Numbered from the stretch's first letter, positions 25,017-35,800 are shown. The stretch: DNA of 64,000 nucleotides from Deinococcus aquaedulcis (GCF_019693445.1 NZ_JAHRBL010000006.1:62001-126000); one strand, 5' to 3'. Numbers and translations are program-made. Notes: generated by a model not told the origin, from the sequence alone.

Positions 25017-25578
25017 AGGGGTATTTCGGTTTCGTTGCGGGGTTGCCCCACCCCCCAGCCCCCTACCCCAGAGGGGCAGGGGGAGCAGGCGTTGGCACTG
25101 GGCAAGAGTTTCTACTGGTGTTGGCGGGTTCGTTCCGTTCGATAACGTGTCCGGCTTCGACGCCATCCTCCGCCTTCGCGCAATGGCCCGCGCCCTTCGG
25201 GCACGACGGCCTCGCCTGGACCTGGGCGGTAGGGGGGCAAGAAGGCTTGGTGCGAGCAAGAAGGTTCTACTTTGAAGGGCAAAAGCAGCTCTGGCTCCTG
25301 GTGCTGTTCAAAGTAGAACCTCGTGCCCTAAGCGTCCCCACCCTTCACCCCTGCGGGGCGAGCAACGGAAGCCGTCGTGCGCGCAGCGCGCGGGCGTACG
25401 GCGATGGGCGGAGGCGGACCACGGTGTACAACGCGGGGCGAAGCCGGGCCGCCCCAAATCGTTAGTCAACGTTTGCCAGCGCAGCGCCGCTCCCCCCTGC
25501 CCCTCCGGGGTAGGGGGGCTGGGGGGGTGGGGCGAAGCCAGCAACCGAAATCGCCCAACACCCCACAAACCAAGCCCC
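25017..25578. repeat. Gene-free inverted-repeat region with G-quadruplex-type tracts and a long hairpin
   Basis: No gene is supported. Two roughly 75-bp arms (25023-25098 and 25476-25552) are inverted copies, about 80 percent alike with small gaps. Each arm holds four G runs separated by loops TA, CT and T: on the minus strand at 25046-25069 and on the plus strand at 25507-25532. Between the arms, 25262-25276 (AGGTTCTACTTTGAA) and 25307-25321 form a perfect 15-bp stem around a 30-nt loop. Confidence 0.65.
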
Positions 25579-26052
25579 CTACCCCTCCCGATTCACAAAA
25601 TGCCGCACCACCCCCACCGGCACATCCAAAAGTTCCCTCACCACCAGCGGATACACCGCCACCTCCGCCAGCGCCCCAAACGCCACCCACTGACAGCTCA
25701 CCTCGGCATGGTCCAGCGTGGCAAACACCCCATCCGGAACATCAGCCGGCGCCTCCATGTGATAGTAAAACCCCAGCTCGTGCTGCCGCCTTTCCGGCGG
25801 CCCGAAAAAGTTCTCCACCACCCCCACCAATCGCAGCGGCCCCGGCGCCACCCCCACCTCCTCCTGCCACTCGCGCCGCGCGGCACTCAGGGTGTCCTCG
25901 TTCACGGCCACCGCGCCGCCGGGCAGAAAGTGAAAGCCAGCGCCAAATTCGCCTGGGCCGGTGTTGGTGAGCAGGTGCCCGTCCCGGGTGCAGACAATAC
26001 CCACGCGAACGCTGAACTTCAGGCCCCCCAGGGGCAGGCGAAGATCGGTCAT
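25579..26052 (-). CDS. NUDIX hydrolase
   Basis: A 157-residue NUDIX pyrophosphohydrolase, cleaving a nucleoside diphosphate linked to some moiety. The signature G-x5-E-x7-R-E-U-x-E-E-x-G-U is complete from GGAVAVNEDTLSAARREW to QEEVGV (about residues 45-68). Later segments HELGFYYHME and CQWVAFGAL fit the fold. It is a single-domain member with no specificity motif that I can name; Deinococcus carries many such proteins. Convergent with uvrD across the inverted-repeat region. Confidence 0.88.
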   Translation of the reverse strand: MTDLRLPLGGLKFSVRVGIVCTRDGHLLTNTGPGEFGAGFHFLPGGAVAVNEDTLSAARREWQEEVGVAPGPLRLVGVVENFFGPPERRQHELGFYYHMEAPADVPDGVFATLDHAEVSCQWVAFGALAEVAVYPLVVRELLDVPVGVVRHFVNREG

Positions 26053-26091
26053 GGGGGCAGTGTGGAGCTCACAGCTGGCTCCGCGCGTCTG

Positions 26092-27495
26092 TCATTCGGC
26101 GGAGGGCCCCTCCAGTTCGGCACGCACGCTGGGATCAGGGTCCCCGGCCAGGGCCGTGCGCAGGGTAGGGGAGAGGTCGGCCCGGCCTGCCAGAGCAAGG
26201 CGCACGCCGTCGTCTGGATCGTTGCGCAGGGCCTCCTGGGCAGGGGCGGGCAGCGCCGGGTGACGCGCGGCGGCCCGGCGCACCCCGGCGTTGGGGTCGC
26301 TCGCCAGGGCGGCCAGGGTCTCCGGGGGCGTGGTGGGTGCGTAGGCCACGGCCCGGCGCACCTCGGCGTGAGGGTCGGCGGCCAGGGTGGTCAGACGCGC
26401 CGGGCCCAGGTCGGGGCGCACGGCCAGCACGGTGCGCACATTGGCGTCTGTGTCGTGCAGCAGGGCGTCCAGCACCGTGCCCGAGAGCCCCTCGGCGCTG
26501 GCCACATGCAGGCGGATGTCCGCTTCGGGGGCGCGGGCCAGGGCCAGCACCGCCTCGTCGGGAAGGTCATGGCGCTCCAGCACCGCGCGGCGTACGGCTT
26601 CGGCTTCATCGGCGGCCAGGCGCACCAGAGTTCCGGCGGGGGTGTCGGGGCGGCGGGCCAGGGCGGCGCGCACGTCGGGGTCAGCGTCCTGCTCGGCGCG
26701 GGTCAGCCATTCGGGCGGCACGGTCCAGGCCTGCAGCGTGGCGGCGCGCACCGCCGGGTCGTCGCTGCCCGCCAGCCACGCGCGCACGTTGCGCGGCAGG
26801 TCTATACGGCGGGCCAGGGTGGCCAGCACGTCGGGGTCGCCGTCGGCGGCCAGGGTGATCAGGCAGTCCAGCGGCAGGTCCAGGCGCCGGGCCACAGCGG
26901 CGCGCACCATGCCGTGTGCGTCGGTCACCAGAGTGCGCAGCACGTCGCCGGGCAGGTCCGGGCGACCCGCCACGGCCTTGCGCACGTCGTAGTCGTCGTC
27001 GGCCGCCAGCTGGCGCACCAGGGGTTCAGGCAGAACCTCGCGCCGGGCCACCGCCTCGCGGATCTGCCAGCCTGCGTCCTGCGCCAGGGCCGCCACCCGT
27101 TCGGGATTCAGGTCGGCGCGGGCCGCCAGAGCGGTGCGCACCGCGTAGTCCTCGTGGCGCAGCGCGGCGTCCACCACCCAGGCCGGGGCCTGCGGCGTGT
27201 TCAGCAGCGCCACCACGCCGTCGGCCGGAAAGTTGCCCAGCAGGCCTGGGCGGGCCAGACGCATCAGGGGCAGCCCCGGGTTGGCCAGCACGTCGGCCGG
27301 GTAGGCGGCGGCTAGGGTGCCCAGCACCTCCGGGGGGGTGTTGGGGTGCCGGGCCACCAGGGCGCGCACCCGGCTGTCCGGGTGGGCCGAGAGGCCACCC
27401 AGGGTTTCAGCGCTGGCACGCGGGGCGGCGGCGGCCTCCAGCGCGCCCTCGACCCCCAGAATGGTGAGGGTGCGCGGGTCCAGTTCGGTGGTCAT
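26092..27495 (-). CDS. LRV/HEAT-like repeat protein
   Basis: A 467-residue protein made almost wholly of about 17 helical repeats of roughly 24 residues with the consensus DPDxxVRxAVAxRxDLPxxxL, the leucine-rich-repeat-variant pattern. Examples are HEDYAVRTALAARADLNPE and DDYDVRKAVAGRPDLPGDVL. No enzymatic motif or signal peptide is visible, so it is most likely a binding scaffold. Its ATG overlaps the nudC stop as ATGA, so it is coupled to nudC and belongs to the MoxR/VWA operon. An Fe-S cluster, present in the Azotobacter LRV protein, is not expected here because cysteines are lacking. Confidence 0.85.
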   Translation of the reverse strand: MTTELDPRTLTILGVEGALEAAAAPRASAETLGGLSAHPDSRVRALVARHPNTPPEVLGTLAAAYPADVLANPGLPLMRLARPGLLGNFPADGVVALLNTPQAPAWVVDAALRHEDYAVRTALAARADLNPERVAALAQDAGWQIREAVARREVLPEPLVRQLAADDDYDVRKAVAGRPDLPGDVLRTLVTDAHGMVRAAVARRLDLPLDCLITLAADGDPDVLATLARRIDLPRNVRAWLAGSDDPAVRAATLQAWTVPPEWLTRAEQDADPDVRAALARRPDTPAGTLVRLAADEAEAVRRAVLERHDLPDEAVLALARAPEADIRLHVASAEGLSGTVLDALLHDTDANVRTVLAVRPDLGPARLTTLAADPHAEVRRAVAYAPTTPPETLAALASDPNAGVRRAAARHPALPAPAQEALRNDPDDGVRLALAGRADLSPTLRTALAGDPDPSVRAELEGPSAE

Positions 27496-28331
27496 GGGCC
27501 CGATGATGCCACGTTGCCCTGCGCCTGACCCACCGCCCGGTCAATCAGGGCGCGCGCAATGCTGAAGGGCCCCGGTAACCCCGGCAGGCGGTCCACCGGA
27601 AACCAGCGTGCGTCCTCAATCTCGCTGGGCTGCGGCACCACGTCGCCGCCTGTGTATTCGGCTTCAAAGCCCATCATCAGCGAGTGCGGAAAGGGCCAGG
27701 GCTGGCTGCCCACGTAGCGCAGGTGCTCAATGCGCACGCCGACTTCTTCCAGCACTTCGCGGTGCGCGGCGGCTTCCAGGGTTTCCGAGGGTTCCACAAA
27801 GCCCGCCAGCGCCGAGTACACACCGGGGGCAAAGTGGGGGCCGCGCGCCAGGAGCAGTTCCGTCTGTGGGCCCTGGCCGCGCCGGATCAGCACCATCACC
27901 ACGGGCGCCACGCGCGGGTAGACCGTGAGGCCGCACGCCGGGCAGGTGCGGGCGCGTTCGTGGCCGGCTTCGGTCAGAGGGGCCCCGCAGCGCCCACAGA
28001 AGCGGTGGGTGCGGGCGAAGTCCAGCAGTTGCGCTGCGTACCCGGCCAGCCCCATCTGCACTTCGGGCAGGCGGGTCAGGCCCGCGCGCAGGGGCAGGGC
28101 CTCGAAGCCGGTGGGCAGGTCGCCAGCCAGCCCGGCCGCAAAGAAGGGCTGGCCGTGCAGCGTGCCCAGCGGCGTCACGTCTTCCACGGCAAAGGGGAGG
28201 GCGCCCTGCGGCAGCGTGCCGTTTTCTCCCAGCAGCAGGCGGGGCCCGTCAAAGAGAACCCACGCCGCGTCCTCGCCGGGCACCAGCGTCAGGCTGGGCT
28301 GGAAGCCTTCGGGGCGGCTGGTGGCCTTCAC
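27492..28331 (-). CDS. nudC: NAD(+) diphosphatase NudC (also possible RNA deNADding enzyme)
   Basis: Hydrolyses NADH or NAD+ to NMN(H) and AMP and, in characterised homologues, removes NAD caps from RNA. Of 279 residues, the first 110 are the variable N-domain; the zinc ribbon follows with FCGRCGAPLTEAGHE and CPACGLTVYPR; then the NUDIX box GFVEPSETLEAAAHREVLEE and the NudC specificity motif SQPWPFPHSLM. GTG 28331 overlaps the stop of the VWA gene as GTGA. All diagnostic residues appear intact. Confidence 0.93.
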   Translation of the reverse strand: MKATSRPEGFQPSLTLVPGEDAAWVLFDGPRLLLGENGTLPQGALPFAVEDVTPLGTLHGQPFFAAGLAGDLPTGFEALPLRAGLTRLPEVQMGLAGYAAQLLDFARTHRFCGRCGAPLTEAGHERARTCPACGLTVYPRVAPVVMVLIRRGQGPQTELLLARGPHFAPGVYSALAGFVEPSETLEAAAHREVLEEVGVRIEHLRYVGSQPWPFPHSLMMGFEAEYTGGDVVPQPSEIEDARWFPVDRLPGLPGPFSIARALIDRAVGQAQGNVASSGP

Positions 28332-29446
28332 CCGTGTTCTTCCAGGCGCAGCACCTCGCCGAAGGGAAAGCCCTCGTCTTCCAGGCCGCCGGGCGGCACC
28401 ACCCACAGCGTGGGCGTGCGGGGGGCCTGCTCGGGAAAGTCGCCGTAGCCGTCGGTGAGGTACACCAGCACGTCCGGCTCGTGCTCGTCCAGCAGGCGGA
28501 AGATGGGCCGGAAATCGGTCCCGCCGCCGCCCTGGGGGGCCGGAATGGGGCCGCCGGGGCTCAGGTCGTGCGGTCCGTAGGCCTCGGTATCGGCGTAATA
28601 GAGGGTGGCCTTCACATGCGGATAGGCCCCCAGCACCCCCTGGACCTCGCCCACCAGGGCCCGCACCGCGTCGTCGTCCACGCTGCCCGAGGTGTCCACG
28701 GCGATCAGGGCGCGCAGTGACTCGTCGTCCAGCGCCTCCAGGTACAGGCCCCGCCCCACAAAGCGGCGGTCAAAGCCGCCGAAATCCACTGGCGTGCGCG
28801 CCAGAAAGCGCCACAGGTGCGCGCGCCAGTCCAGCCGCGCCGGGGCCAGGCGCATCAGTTCGCGGTGCATGCCCAGGGGGTCGTCGCCCTTGCCGCCGCT
28901 CATGGCGTCCACGCTGCGGGCCTGGGCCAGCGCCTGCTGCCACTGCCGCGCCACGCTCTGGCCGGGCTTGCCCTGCTTGGGGGGCGCGTCGCCGGGCGGT
29001 GCGTCCAGCAGGTCGTCGCCGTCCTCGTCGCCGTCGCCTTCGGCTTCGCCCTCCAGCGCGGTGTAGACCTCTTCCACGCTTAAGCGCTCCAGGTGCTCGT
29101 CGCGCCGGGACTGCGGAGGCGTGGGCAGCCCGGCCGCCGCCACCATGCCGTTCACAATCAGGTCGGCCGACTTGTTCCAGCGCTTCTTCTCGCGCGGCCC
29201 ACGCCGCTCCACATGCGACAGCGCCGCGTGCAGGACCTCGTGCAGCAGCAGGCCGTCTAGCACGTCAGGGGGTAGGCTGGCGGCCACCTCGGGGTTCACG
29301 TACACGCGCTCGCCGTCGGTGCCCGCTGCTGCTACCTCGCGCGAGGGCACGAATTCCGCGTGCAGCAGCAGCGTGGCAAAGAACGCCGACTTGCCCCGCA
29401 GCCGCAGGCGCGAGCCGGAAATCAGGCGCTGGAAGTCGGGGGTCAT
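28328..29446 (-). CDS. VWA-like domain / putative metallopeptidase (DUF2201)
   Basis: A 372-residue protein of the DUF2201 family, which pairs with MoxR ATPases. The N-terminal part has a zinc-peptidase-like motif LLLHEVLHAALSHVERR (H-E-x-x-H plus a third His, about residues 67-83). An acidic linker rich in Glu, Asp and Gly follows (about 132-165). The C-terminal part is a von Willebrand A-like domain with the MIDAS sequence LIAVDTSGSVDDDAV (about 252-266), GGTDFRP and VYLTDGYGDFP. Overlaps neighbours on both sides by 4 nt, so it is the core of a tight operon. Target of the possible protease is unknown. Confidence 0.88.
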   Translation of the reverse strand: MTPDFQRLISGSRLRLRGKSAFFATLLLHAEFVPSREVAAAGTDGERVYVNPEVAASLPPDVLDGLLLHEVLHAALSHVERRGPREKKRWNKSADLIVNGMVAAAGLPTPPQSRRDEHLERLSVEEVYTALEGEAEGDGDEDGDDLLDAPPGDAPPKQGKPGQSVARQWQQALAQARSVDAMSGGKGDDPLGMHRELMRLAPARLDWRAHLWRFLARTPVDFGGFDRRFVGRGLYLEALDDESLRALIAVDTSGSVDDDAVRALVGEVQGVLGAYPHVKATLYYADTEAYGPHDLSPGGPIPAPQGGGGTDFRPIFRLLDEHEPDVLVYLTDGYGDFPEQAPRTPTLWVVPPGGLEDEGFPFGEVLRLEEHG

Positions 29447-30156
29447 GCGGTCCTCGCCTCACCGCCAGCAGGCACTCGGGTGAAGAGGGCGCTCAGCAGC
29501 GGCAGGCTCAGGAGGTAGCCCACCATGAGCAGTTGCTGGCGCAAAAGCCCCTGGTGGTGTGGCGGCACCGCCAGCTCCTGGGCGCTGTAGACGGCCCCAC
29601 CGAAACTGGCCAGTTGGACAGCCGCCGGCTTGGGAAGCGCGGCCAGCTCCTGGTAAAACGCCTTGGACACCACCTTTTCCTCCTCTGCGCTGGCGAGCAG
29701 CGCGTAGTGGTAGCCCCCTTCCTGTTCATAGCCCACCTGGGTCACCACCTGCGTCTGTAGTGGTGGGCCCAGCAACAGGGAGACCGCTTCGTAGATCGTG
29801 GGCGCCGAGATGAGCAGCAAAATCGGCAAACCGGCCCCCACCACCATGGCCATGGCGGGCGCAAAGCTGGCGGTGCCCGTCAGTGCGCCAGCGATGGCTG
29901 GGAAAATAAGAAAGGTGGTGAGCGAAGCCAACGCCGCGAGTGGAAGCACATGGCTGTCCATGTCTGGCACGCTCAAACGATCCGACAGGACCAGCAGCAC
30001 GCCAATAGAGATCAGGTGGAAGACCAGCAAGGTGGCATACAGCCCAGTCTTACGAAAAGCCCGCTCCTGCGGCTCGGTCAGGGCAGCCAGAAGAGGAAGC
30101 CCGATCAACCAGACAAAGACGAGCAGGGTCAGCGCGCCCGCCAACAGGGCCGTCAC
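29443..30156 (-). CDS. Integral membrane protein of unknown function
   Basis: A 237-residue membrane protein I cannot place. Hydrophobic segments lie at about residues 1-25, 40-58, 72-90, 95-125 and 210-228. Between the last two is a polar stretch with VTQVGYEQEGGYHYALLASAEEE. Its start overlaps nothing upstream (43 bp after moxR), but its stop overlaps the VWA gene by ATGA, so it belongs to that operon and may anchor the ATPase/VWA pair at the membrane. Confidence 0.7.
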   Translation of the reverse strand: MTALLAGALTLLVFVWLIGLPLLAALTEPQERAFRKTGLYATLLVFHLISIGVLLVLSDRLSVPDMDSHVLPLAALASLTTFLIFPAIAGALTGTASFAPAMAMVVGAGLPILLLISAPTIYEAVSLLLGPPLQTQVVTQVGYEQEGGYHYALLASAEEEKVVSKAFYQELAALPKPAAVQLASFGGAVYSAQELAVPPHHQGLLRQQLLMVGYLLSLPLLSALFTRVPAGGEARTA

Positions 30157-30199
30157 CTGTTCCCCCTGGTCATCTGCCCTGTCCTCGCGGCCACTGGTC

Positions 30200-31222
<1,023 letters not shown>

Positions 31223-31302
31223 GCCCCGCAGGGTAGCGCACGGGCCACGTGCAGGCGCCCGCAGACCGGTGAAGGCTGCGGGCGCGGGCGAGAATGCGGA
31301 GG

Positions 31303-31848
31303 TTACAGGGGGAGCACGCAGCTGGCGCTGGTCTGCGCGCTGCCCATGCGCTGGGTGCCTTCAATGGTCAGTTGCGGGGGCTGGGCGTAGGTGCCGAACT
31401 GGGCCTTGAAATCCATCTCGTAGGCAGGATTGGCCGAGGAGCTGTCGCTGAGCAGCCAGATCAGCATATGGGTGGGCCCCACATTCACCTGATGCGTAAA
31501 GATGCGGATGGTCGAGGCAGAGGGCGTGTGCGTGTACTTGAGGGTGGGGGTATCGAAGTCGTAGCTGCCGTTGGCGCGGATGGTCACGGTGCAGGCGGCG
31601 TTGGCCAGCGTTTTCCCACTGTAGGTGCCGGCCAGGCAGGCGCTGGCCGCCGGGTCGGAACTGTTCATTACCTGCGGGCAGGCGGCCAGGCGCGTGGTGA
31701 TGGCCGAGCCGGGGCCAGGATTCGGCGTCGGGTTAGGCGTGGGGTTGGGGGTCGGGCCGGGCGTGGGGGCCGGGGCGCCGCCTCCGCCCGTGCAGGCAGC
31801 GAGGAGCAGGGGGAGCAGGGCGGCAGTGGTCAGCAGGGTCTGGCGCAT
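31303..31848 (-). CDS. Putative lipoprotein with Pro/Thr-rich linker
   Basis: A 181-residue lipoprotein. The signal MRQTLLTTAALLPLLLAACT has lipobox LAAC with Cys near residue 19. A linker of PTPGPTPNPTPNPTPNPGPG follows, then a beta-rich domain with four cysteines (LAACPQ, SACLAG, AACTVT, SASCVLPL), probably two disulfides. AAGGAG lies 9 nt before the ATG. Downstream of the small exported peptide gene on the same strand with 91 bp between. Function unknown. Confidence 0.65.
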   Translation of the reverse strand: MRQTLLTTAALLPLLLAACTGGGGAPAPTPGPTPNPTPNPTPNPGPGSAITTRLAACPQVMNSSDPAASACLAGTYSGKTLANAACTVTIRANGSYDFDTPTLKYTHTPSASTIRIFTHQVNVGPTHMLIWLLSDSSSANPAYEMDFKAQFGTYAQPPQLTIEGTQRMGSAQTSASCVLPL

Positions 31849-31939
31849 ATCAGGTTCTCCTTACAGGGGAAAAATGGGCATAGAAAACCGTCGCCGCCAG
31901 GGGAGGCGGACGGCGACGGAGGAAGGAATTAAGGCCGGG

Positions 31940-32080
31940 CTACTTGTCTTCGCAGGCGGGTGAGCGACAGGTCCAGTTCCCATCGGTGTGAAAGGAAGTG
32001 GCTGACACAGATGGTTCCAACGCCGAGGCAGCGGCGGCCAGTACCAGGAGCCTGGCCAGAAGTGTGCGGATCTTTTGCAT
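31940..32080 (-). CDS. Small exported peptide (46 residues), newly noted
   Basis: A short gene with a strong ribosome site: GGAGG sits 5 nt before the ATG at 32078-32080, and the frame ends at TAG 31940-31942. The product starts MQKIRTLLARLLVLAAAASA, a clear signal peptide (basic end, Leu/Ala core, A-S-A site), followed by a mature peptide of about 26 residues ending CRSPACEDK. The two cysteines (C-x4-C) could form a small loop. It is divergent from a winged-helix regulator with an 82-bp gap. The pair looks like a peptide and its regulator, but no function is known. Confidence 0.6.
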   Translation of the reverse strand: MQKIRTLLARLLVLAAAASALEPSVSATSFHTDGNWTCRSPACEDK

Positions 32081-32162
32081 AGGGTCCTCCGAGGTCAGAG
32101 TGGATAGATGCGTGAACCATCCTACGGGTCATCTAACACAAAAGAATCTGTAGACTTTTCCA

Positions 32163-32783
32163 ATGGAGCGCGTTAAAATTGTCGATCCCGAAGCAATTCA
32201 GGTCCTCATGGACATTGCCAAGATTCGACTGCTGGCTCCGTTTATGGTGGAAGCGCGGACCGTGGCGCAGGTGGCTGAAGTAACAGGGTATTCCCACAAC
32301 GCTCTGGGCTACTGGGTCAAGCGTTTCGTTCGCTTGGGTCTTCTGAAAGAAGTGGGCGAGCACCGCCCAGCCCGCTACCAGGCCGCCGCGCCGGAATTTC
32401 TGATTGATCCGTCCAGGGTGATGCCGCTGGACGACATGCTCGACGCGCTTTACCGCCCAGCCTGGAACCGGCTGCTGCAAGGCTATACGCGGGAACACCG
32501 CCGGGTTTCGGAGGATTGGTACGTCCTGCTGAAATCAAGCCCAGACGGTCTTGTGACGCGGCAGGAAGTTGCCGCCTGGCAGCTAGACGAGCCGCAAGCG
32601 CCGCCGCCAGTTCTTCCCCTCAACGATTGGGGCGTGATCCAGCTGTCCAGGGAAAAAGCGCGGGAACTGACGGCCCGGCTCTCAGCCCTGATGGGCGAGT
32701 ATTTCGAAGAAGGCGCGGAGACCCCTCAGGACGATCTGTATGTCTTTCATCTGGGTCTCGCCAGAGATGTGCCCCACGAGTAG
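32163..32783 (+). CDS. Winged-helix (ArsR-like) transcriptional regulator
   Basis: A 206-residue DNA-binding protein. The N-terminal domain is a winged helix: LLAPFMVEARTVAQVAEVTG (about residues 24-43), recognition helix YSHNALGYWVKRFVRLGLL, and wing residues EVGEHRPARYQAAAPEFLI. The C-terminal half is helical with SREKARELTARLSALMGEYF, likely for dimerisation. TAGACT lies 6 nt before the ATG, so the message is probably leaderless. The upstream 82 bp is AT-rich for this window and is shared with the small exported peptide gene. Effector unknown. Confidence 0.8.
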   Translation: MERVKIVDPEAIQVLMDIAKIRLLAPFMVEARTVAQVAEVTGYSHNALGYWVKRFVRLGLLKEVGEHRPARYQAAAPEFLIDPSRVMPLDDMLDALYRPAWNRLLQGYTREHRRVSEDWYVLLKSSPDGLVTRQEVAAWQLDEPQAPPPVLPLNDWGVIQLSREKARELTARLSALMGEYFEEGAETPQDDLYVFHLGLARDVPHE

Positions 32784-32887
32784 GCCAGCGCGTTCCGGCA
32801 TGATAGCAGCAGCCTGAATCCGTTATACTTTGCACCGAGTCCAAGATTTTTTCTGCTGCCCCACCCTCTGCCTGAAGGAGTTCTCTC

Positions 32888-35800
32888 TTGCTGCCCCTCA
32901 TTCATCAGATTCTGTTCTTCGTCTTTGCCCTGATTGCCGGTGGGTTCGGCCTGTGGGGCTTTTACCGGCTCTACCGGCGCGTGGCGCGGGGTGCTGCCGC
33001 CAGCGAGGCCCGCTTCGACCATCCCCTGCAGCGTCTGCTGTACGCCATCCGCGCCAGCCTGACCCAGGAGCGCACCTTCCGCCGCCGCACCTGGGTGAGC
33101 GTGCTGCACAGTTTTATTTTCTACGGCTTTGTGTACTACCTGCTGGTGAACGTGGTGGACGGCCTGGAAGGCTACATCCCCTTTCACATTTACAGCAAGG
33201 ACAGTCCGCTGCTGGCCGGGTACAACCTGCTGGCCGACATCCTGAGTTTCCTGGTGCTCGTTGGCGTGATCAGTCTGGTGATTCGCCGCCTGTTCCTGCC
33301 CAGTAAGCGCGACTTCCGCTTCACCGAAAAAACGCTGCTGCACCCGCTGCTGCGCGCCAACTACATTCTGCGCGACTCGCTGATCGTGTCGGGCTTTATT
33401 ACCTTCCACGTGGGCAGCCGCGTGCTGGGCAACGCCGCCAAGATGGTCGAGGAATCGCGGGTGCTGGGCGGCTACGATTCGTTCCAGCCGCTGTCCTCGG
33501 CGCTGGGGCGCGTGCTGTTTGGCGGGGCCAGCGAGCAGGCCATTGAGGGCTGGCGCATTGCCGGGTACTGGGGCGCGCTGGGTTCCATTCTGGCGTTCCT
33601 GGCGTACTTCCCGTTCAGTAAGCACATCCACATCTTCATGGCGCCTCTGAACTACGCCCTTAAGCGCCCCGTAGGCAGCGGCGTGCTGCCGCCCATGAAG
33701 GGACTGGCCGAGGCGATGGAAGCCGAGGAACCCAAGCTGGGCGTCGAAAAGCTCGAAGACCTGGAATGGCCTCGTCTGCTGGACGCCTACGCCTGCATTC
33801 AGTGCAACCGCTGCCAAGACGTGTGCCCGGCCAACGCCACCGGCAAGGCGCTGAGCCCAGCCGCGCTGGAAATCAACAAGCGCATGGAACTGAACGTGAT
33901 CGCGGCGCACCCCAGCCCCTTCACGCTGAAGCCCGCACCCTTTGAAGCCGGGGCCAGCACCGCCCACCCGCTGCTGGAATACGCCATTAACGAGGAATCG
34001 GTCTGGGCCTGCACCACCTGTGGCGCCTGCATGCAGGTGTGCCCGGTGCAGGACGAGCAGATGCTGGACATCGTGGATATCCGCCGGCATCAGGTGATGG
34101 TGGCCGGGGAGTTCCCGCCCCAGCTGCAGACCGCCTTCCGGGGCATGGAGCGCGCCAGCAACCCCTGGGGCATCTCGCGCGACAAGCGCATGGAGTGGGC
34201 CGAGGGCCTGAAAGTTCCCACCATCGACGAGAACCCCGAGCCGGACGTCATCTACTGGGTGGGGTGCGCCGCCAGCTACGATCCCGGCGCGCAGAAAGTG
34301 GCCCGCGCCTTTGTGCAGCTGCTGGACAAGGCCGGTGTGAACTACGCGGTGCTGGGCAAGAAGGAAGCCTGCACAGGCGACAGCGCCCGCCGCGCCGGCA
34401 ACGAATTCCTGTACCAGCAGTTGGCCGAAGAGAACGTGGCCACCCTGAACCAGGTGGCGCCGAAGCTGATCGTGGCGACCTGCCCGCACTGCATGAACGC
34501 CATCGGCCACGAGTACCGGCAGCTGGGGGGCGATTACCGCACCATTCACCACACCGAGTACCTGGAAACGCTGGTGGCGGCGGGCAAGCTGCCTATGGAG
34601 CAATTGGCCCAGAACGTCACCTACCATGACCCCTGCTACCTGGGCCGCCACAACGGCGTGTACGACGCCCCCCGCACCCTGATCACCAAGATGGCGGGCG
34701 AGGTGCTGGAACTGGAGCGCAGCCGCGAGAATTCGTTCTGCTGCGGGGCCGGCGGCGCGCAGTTCTGGAAGGAAGAGGAAGAGGGCCGCGAGCGCGTGTC
34801 CGACAACCGCTTCCGCGAGATTCAGGCCCGACTGGACAGTGCCAAGGTGGCCAGCGACGAATTCGAGCAGACCGGCAAGGTGGTCGCGGTGGGCTGCCCC
34901 TTCTGCAAGGCGATGATGAACTCCACGCCCGAAAAGCAGAAGCGCGACGACATCGTGGTCAAGGACGTGGCCGAGCTGATGCTGGAAAGCGTGCAGCGCG
35001 CCAGCGGCGAGTTCGTGTCCCCCGCCGTGGTCAGCGACCCGGCCGAGGTGCAGGCCGACGCCGCCATGACCCCGAACGCTGCCCTGCCGATGGAGCGCAC
35101 GGGCGAAGCGCCCGGCACCGGTGCCCCGGAGGCCGTGGTGGGCGAAACCAGCGCCGACACCCTGAACGCCCAGCCCGGCAGCCCGGTGCAGAACCCGGAC
35201 ACCCAGCCCGAGCCGCAGGCTGCTGCGCCCACCCCTGCCGCCCGCAAGGCCTGGGCCCCAAAGGCGAAAGCCGACGATGTGGCGCCCGCCCCAGCCGCCC
35301 CGGCCCCAAACGCCTATGTTGCAGGAGCGCCGGCCCGCAAAGCCTGGGCCCCGAAAGCCAAGGCCGATGACGTGAGTCCAGCCCCAGTGGCAGCCTCTGA
35401 ACCGGCCGAGCCTTCGGCCCCCGCGCGCAAGGCCTGGAAGCCCAAAGCGGCCGACGATGTGAACGCCGCGCCGGTGGCCCCGGCGCCTGCTGCGGCCGAA
35501 CCTGCGACCCCCGCCGCCGAGGCCCCGGCCCGCAAAGCCTGGACGCCGAAGGCGAAGGCCGACGCCGCGCCCACACCAGCAGCGGCTGAGCCGACCCCGG
35601 CGGCCCAAAGCGCAGCGCCTGTCGCCAGCGACGCCGCCCCGGCCACGGGCGAGCGCAAGAAGTGGGCCCCGAAGGGTGGTGCGGCCCCCAGCACCCCCGC
35701 CGACCCGGCCGCTCCAGAGGCGCAAGCCGCGCCCGTCCCCAGTGCCCCGGCCGAAGCGGCCCCCGGCCCCGAACGCAAGAAGTGGGCCCCCAAGAGTGCC

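Noticed and set aside
26337..27467. Long plus-strand frames with repeat-like Arg/Pro-rich content
   Set aside because: They are mirror images of the LRV repeats on the minus strand; the repeat look comes from the real gene.
32747..35725. A 992-codon open frame on the minus strand
   Set aside because: It lies opposite the Fe-S reductase gene, is Gly/Arg/His-rich without domains, and has no ribosome site. It is a composition shadow of a GC-rich gene.
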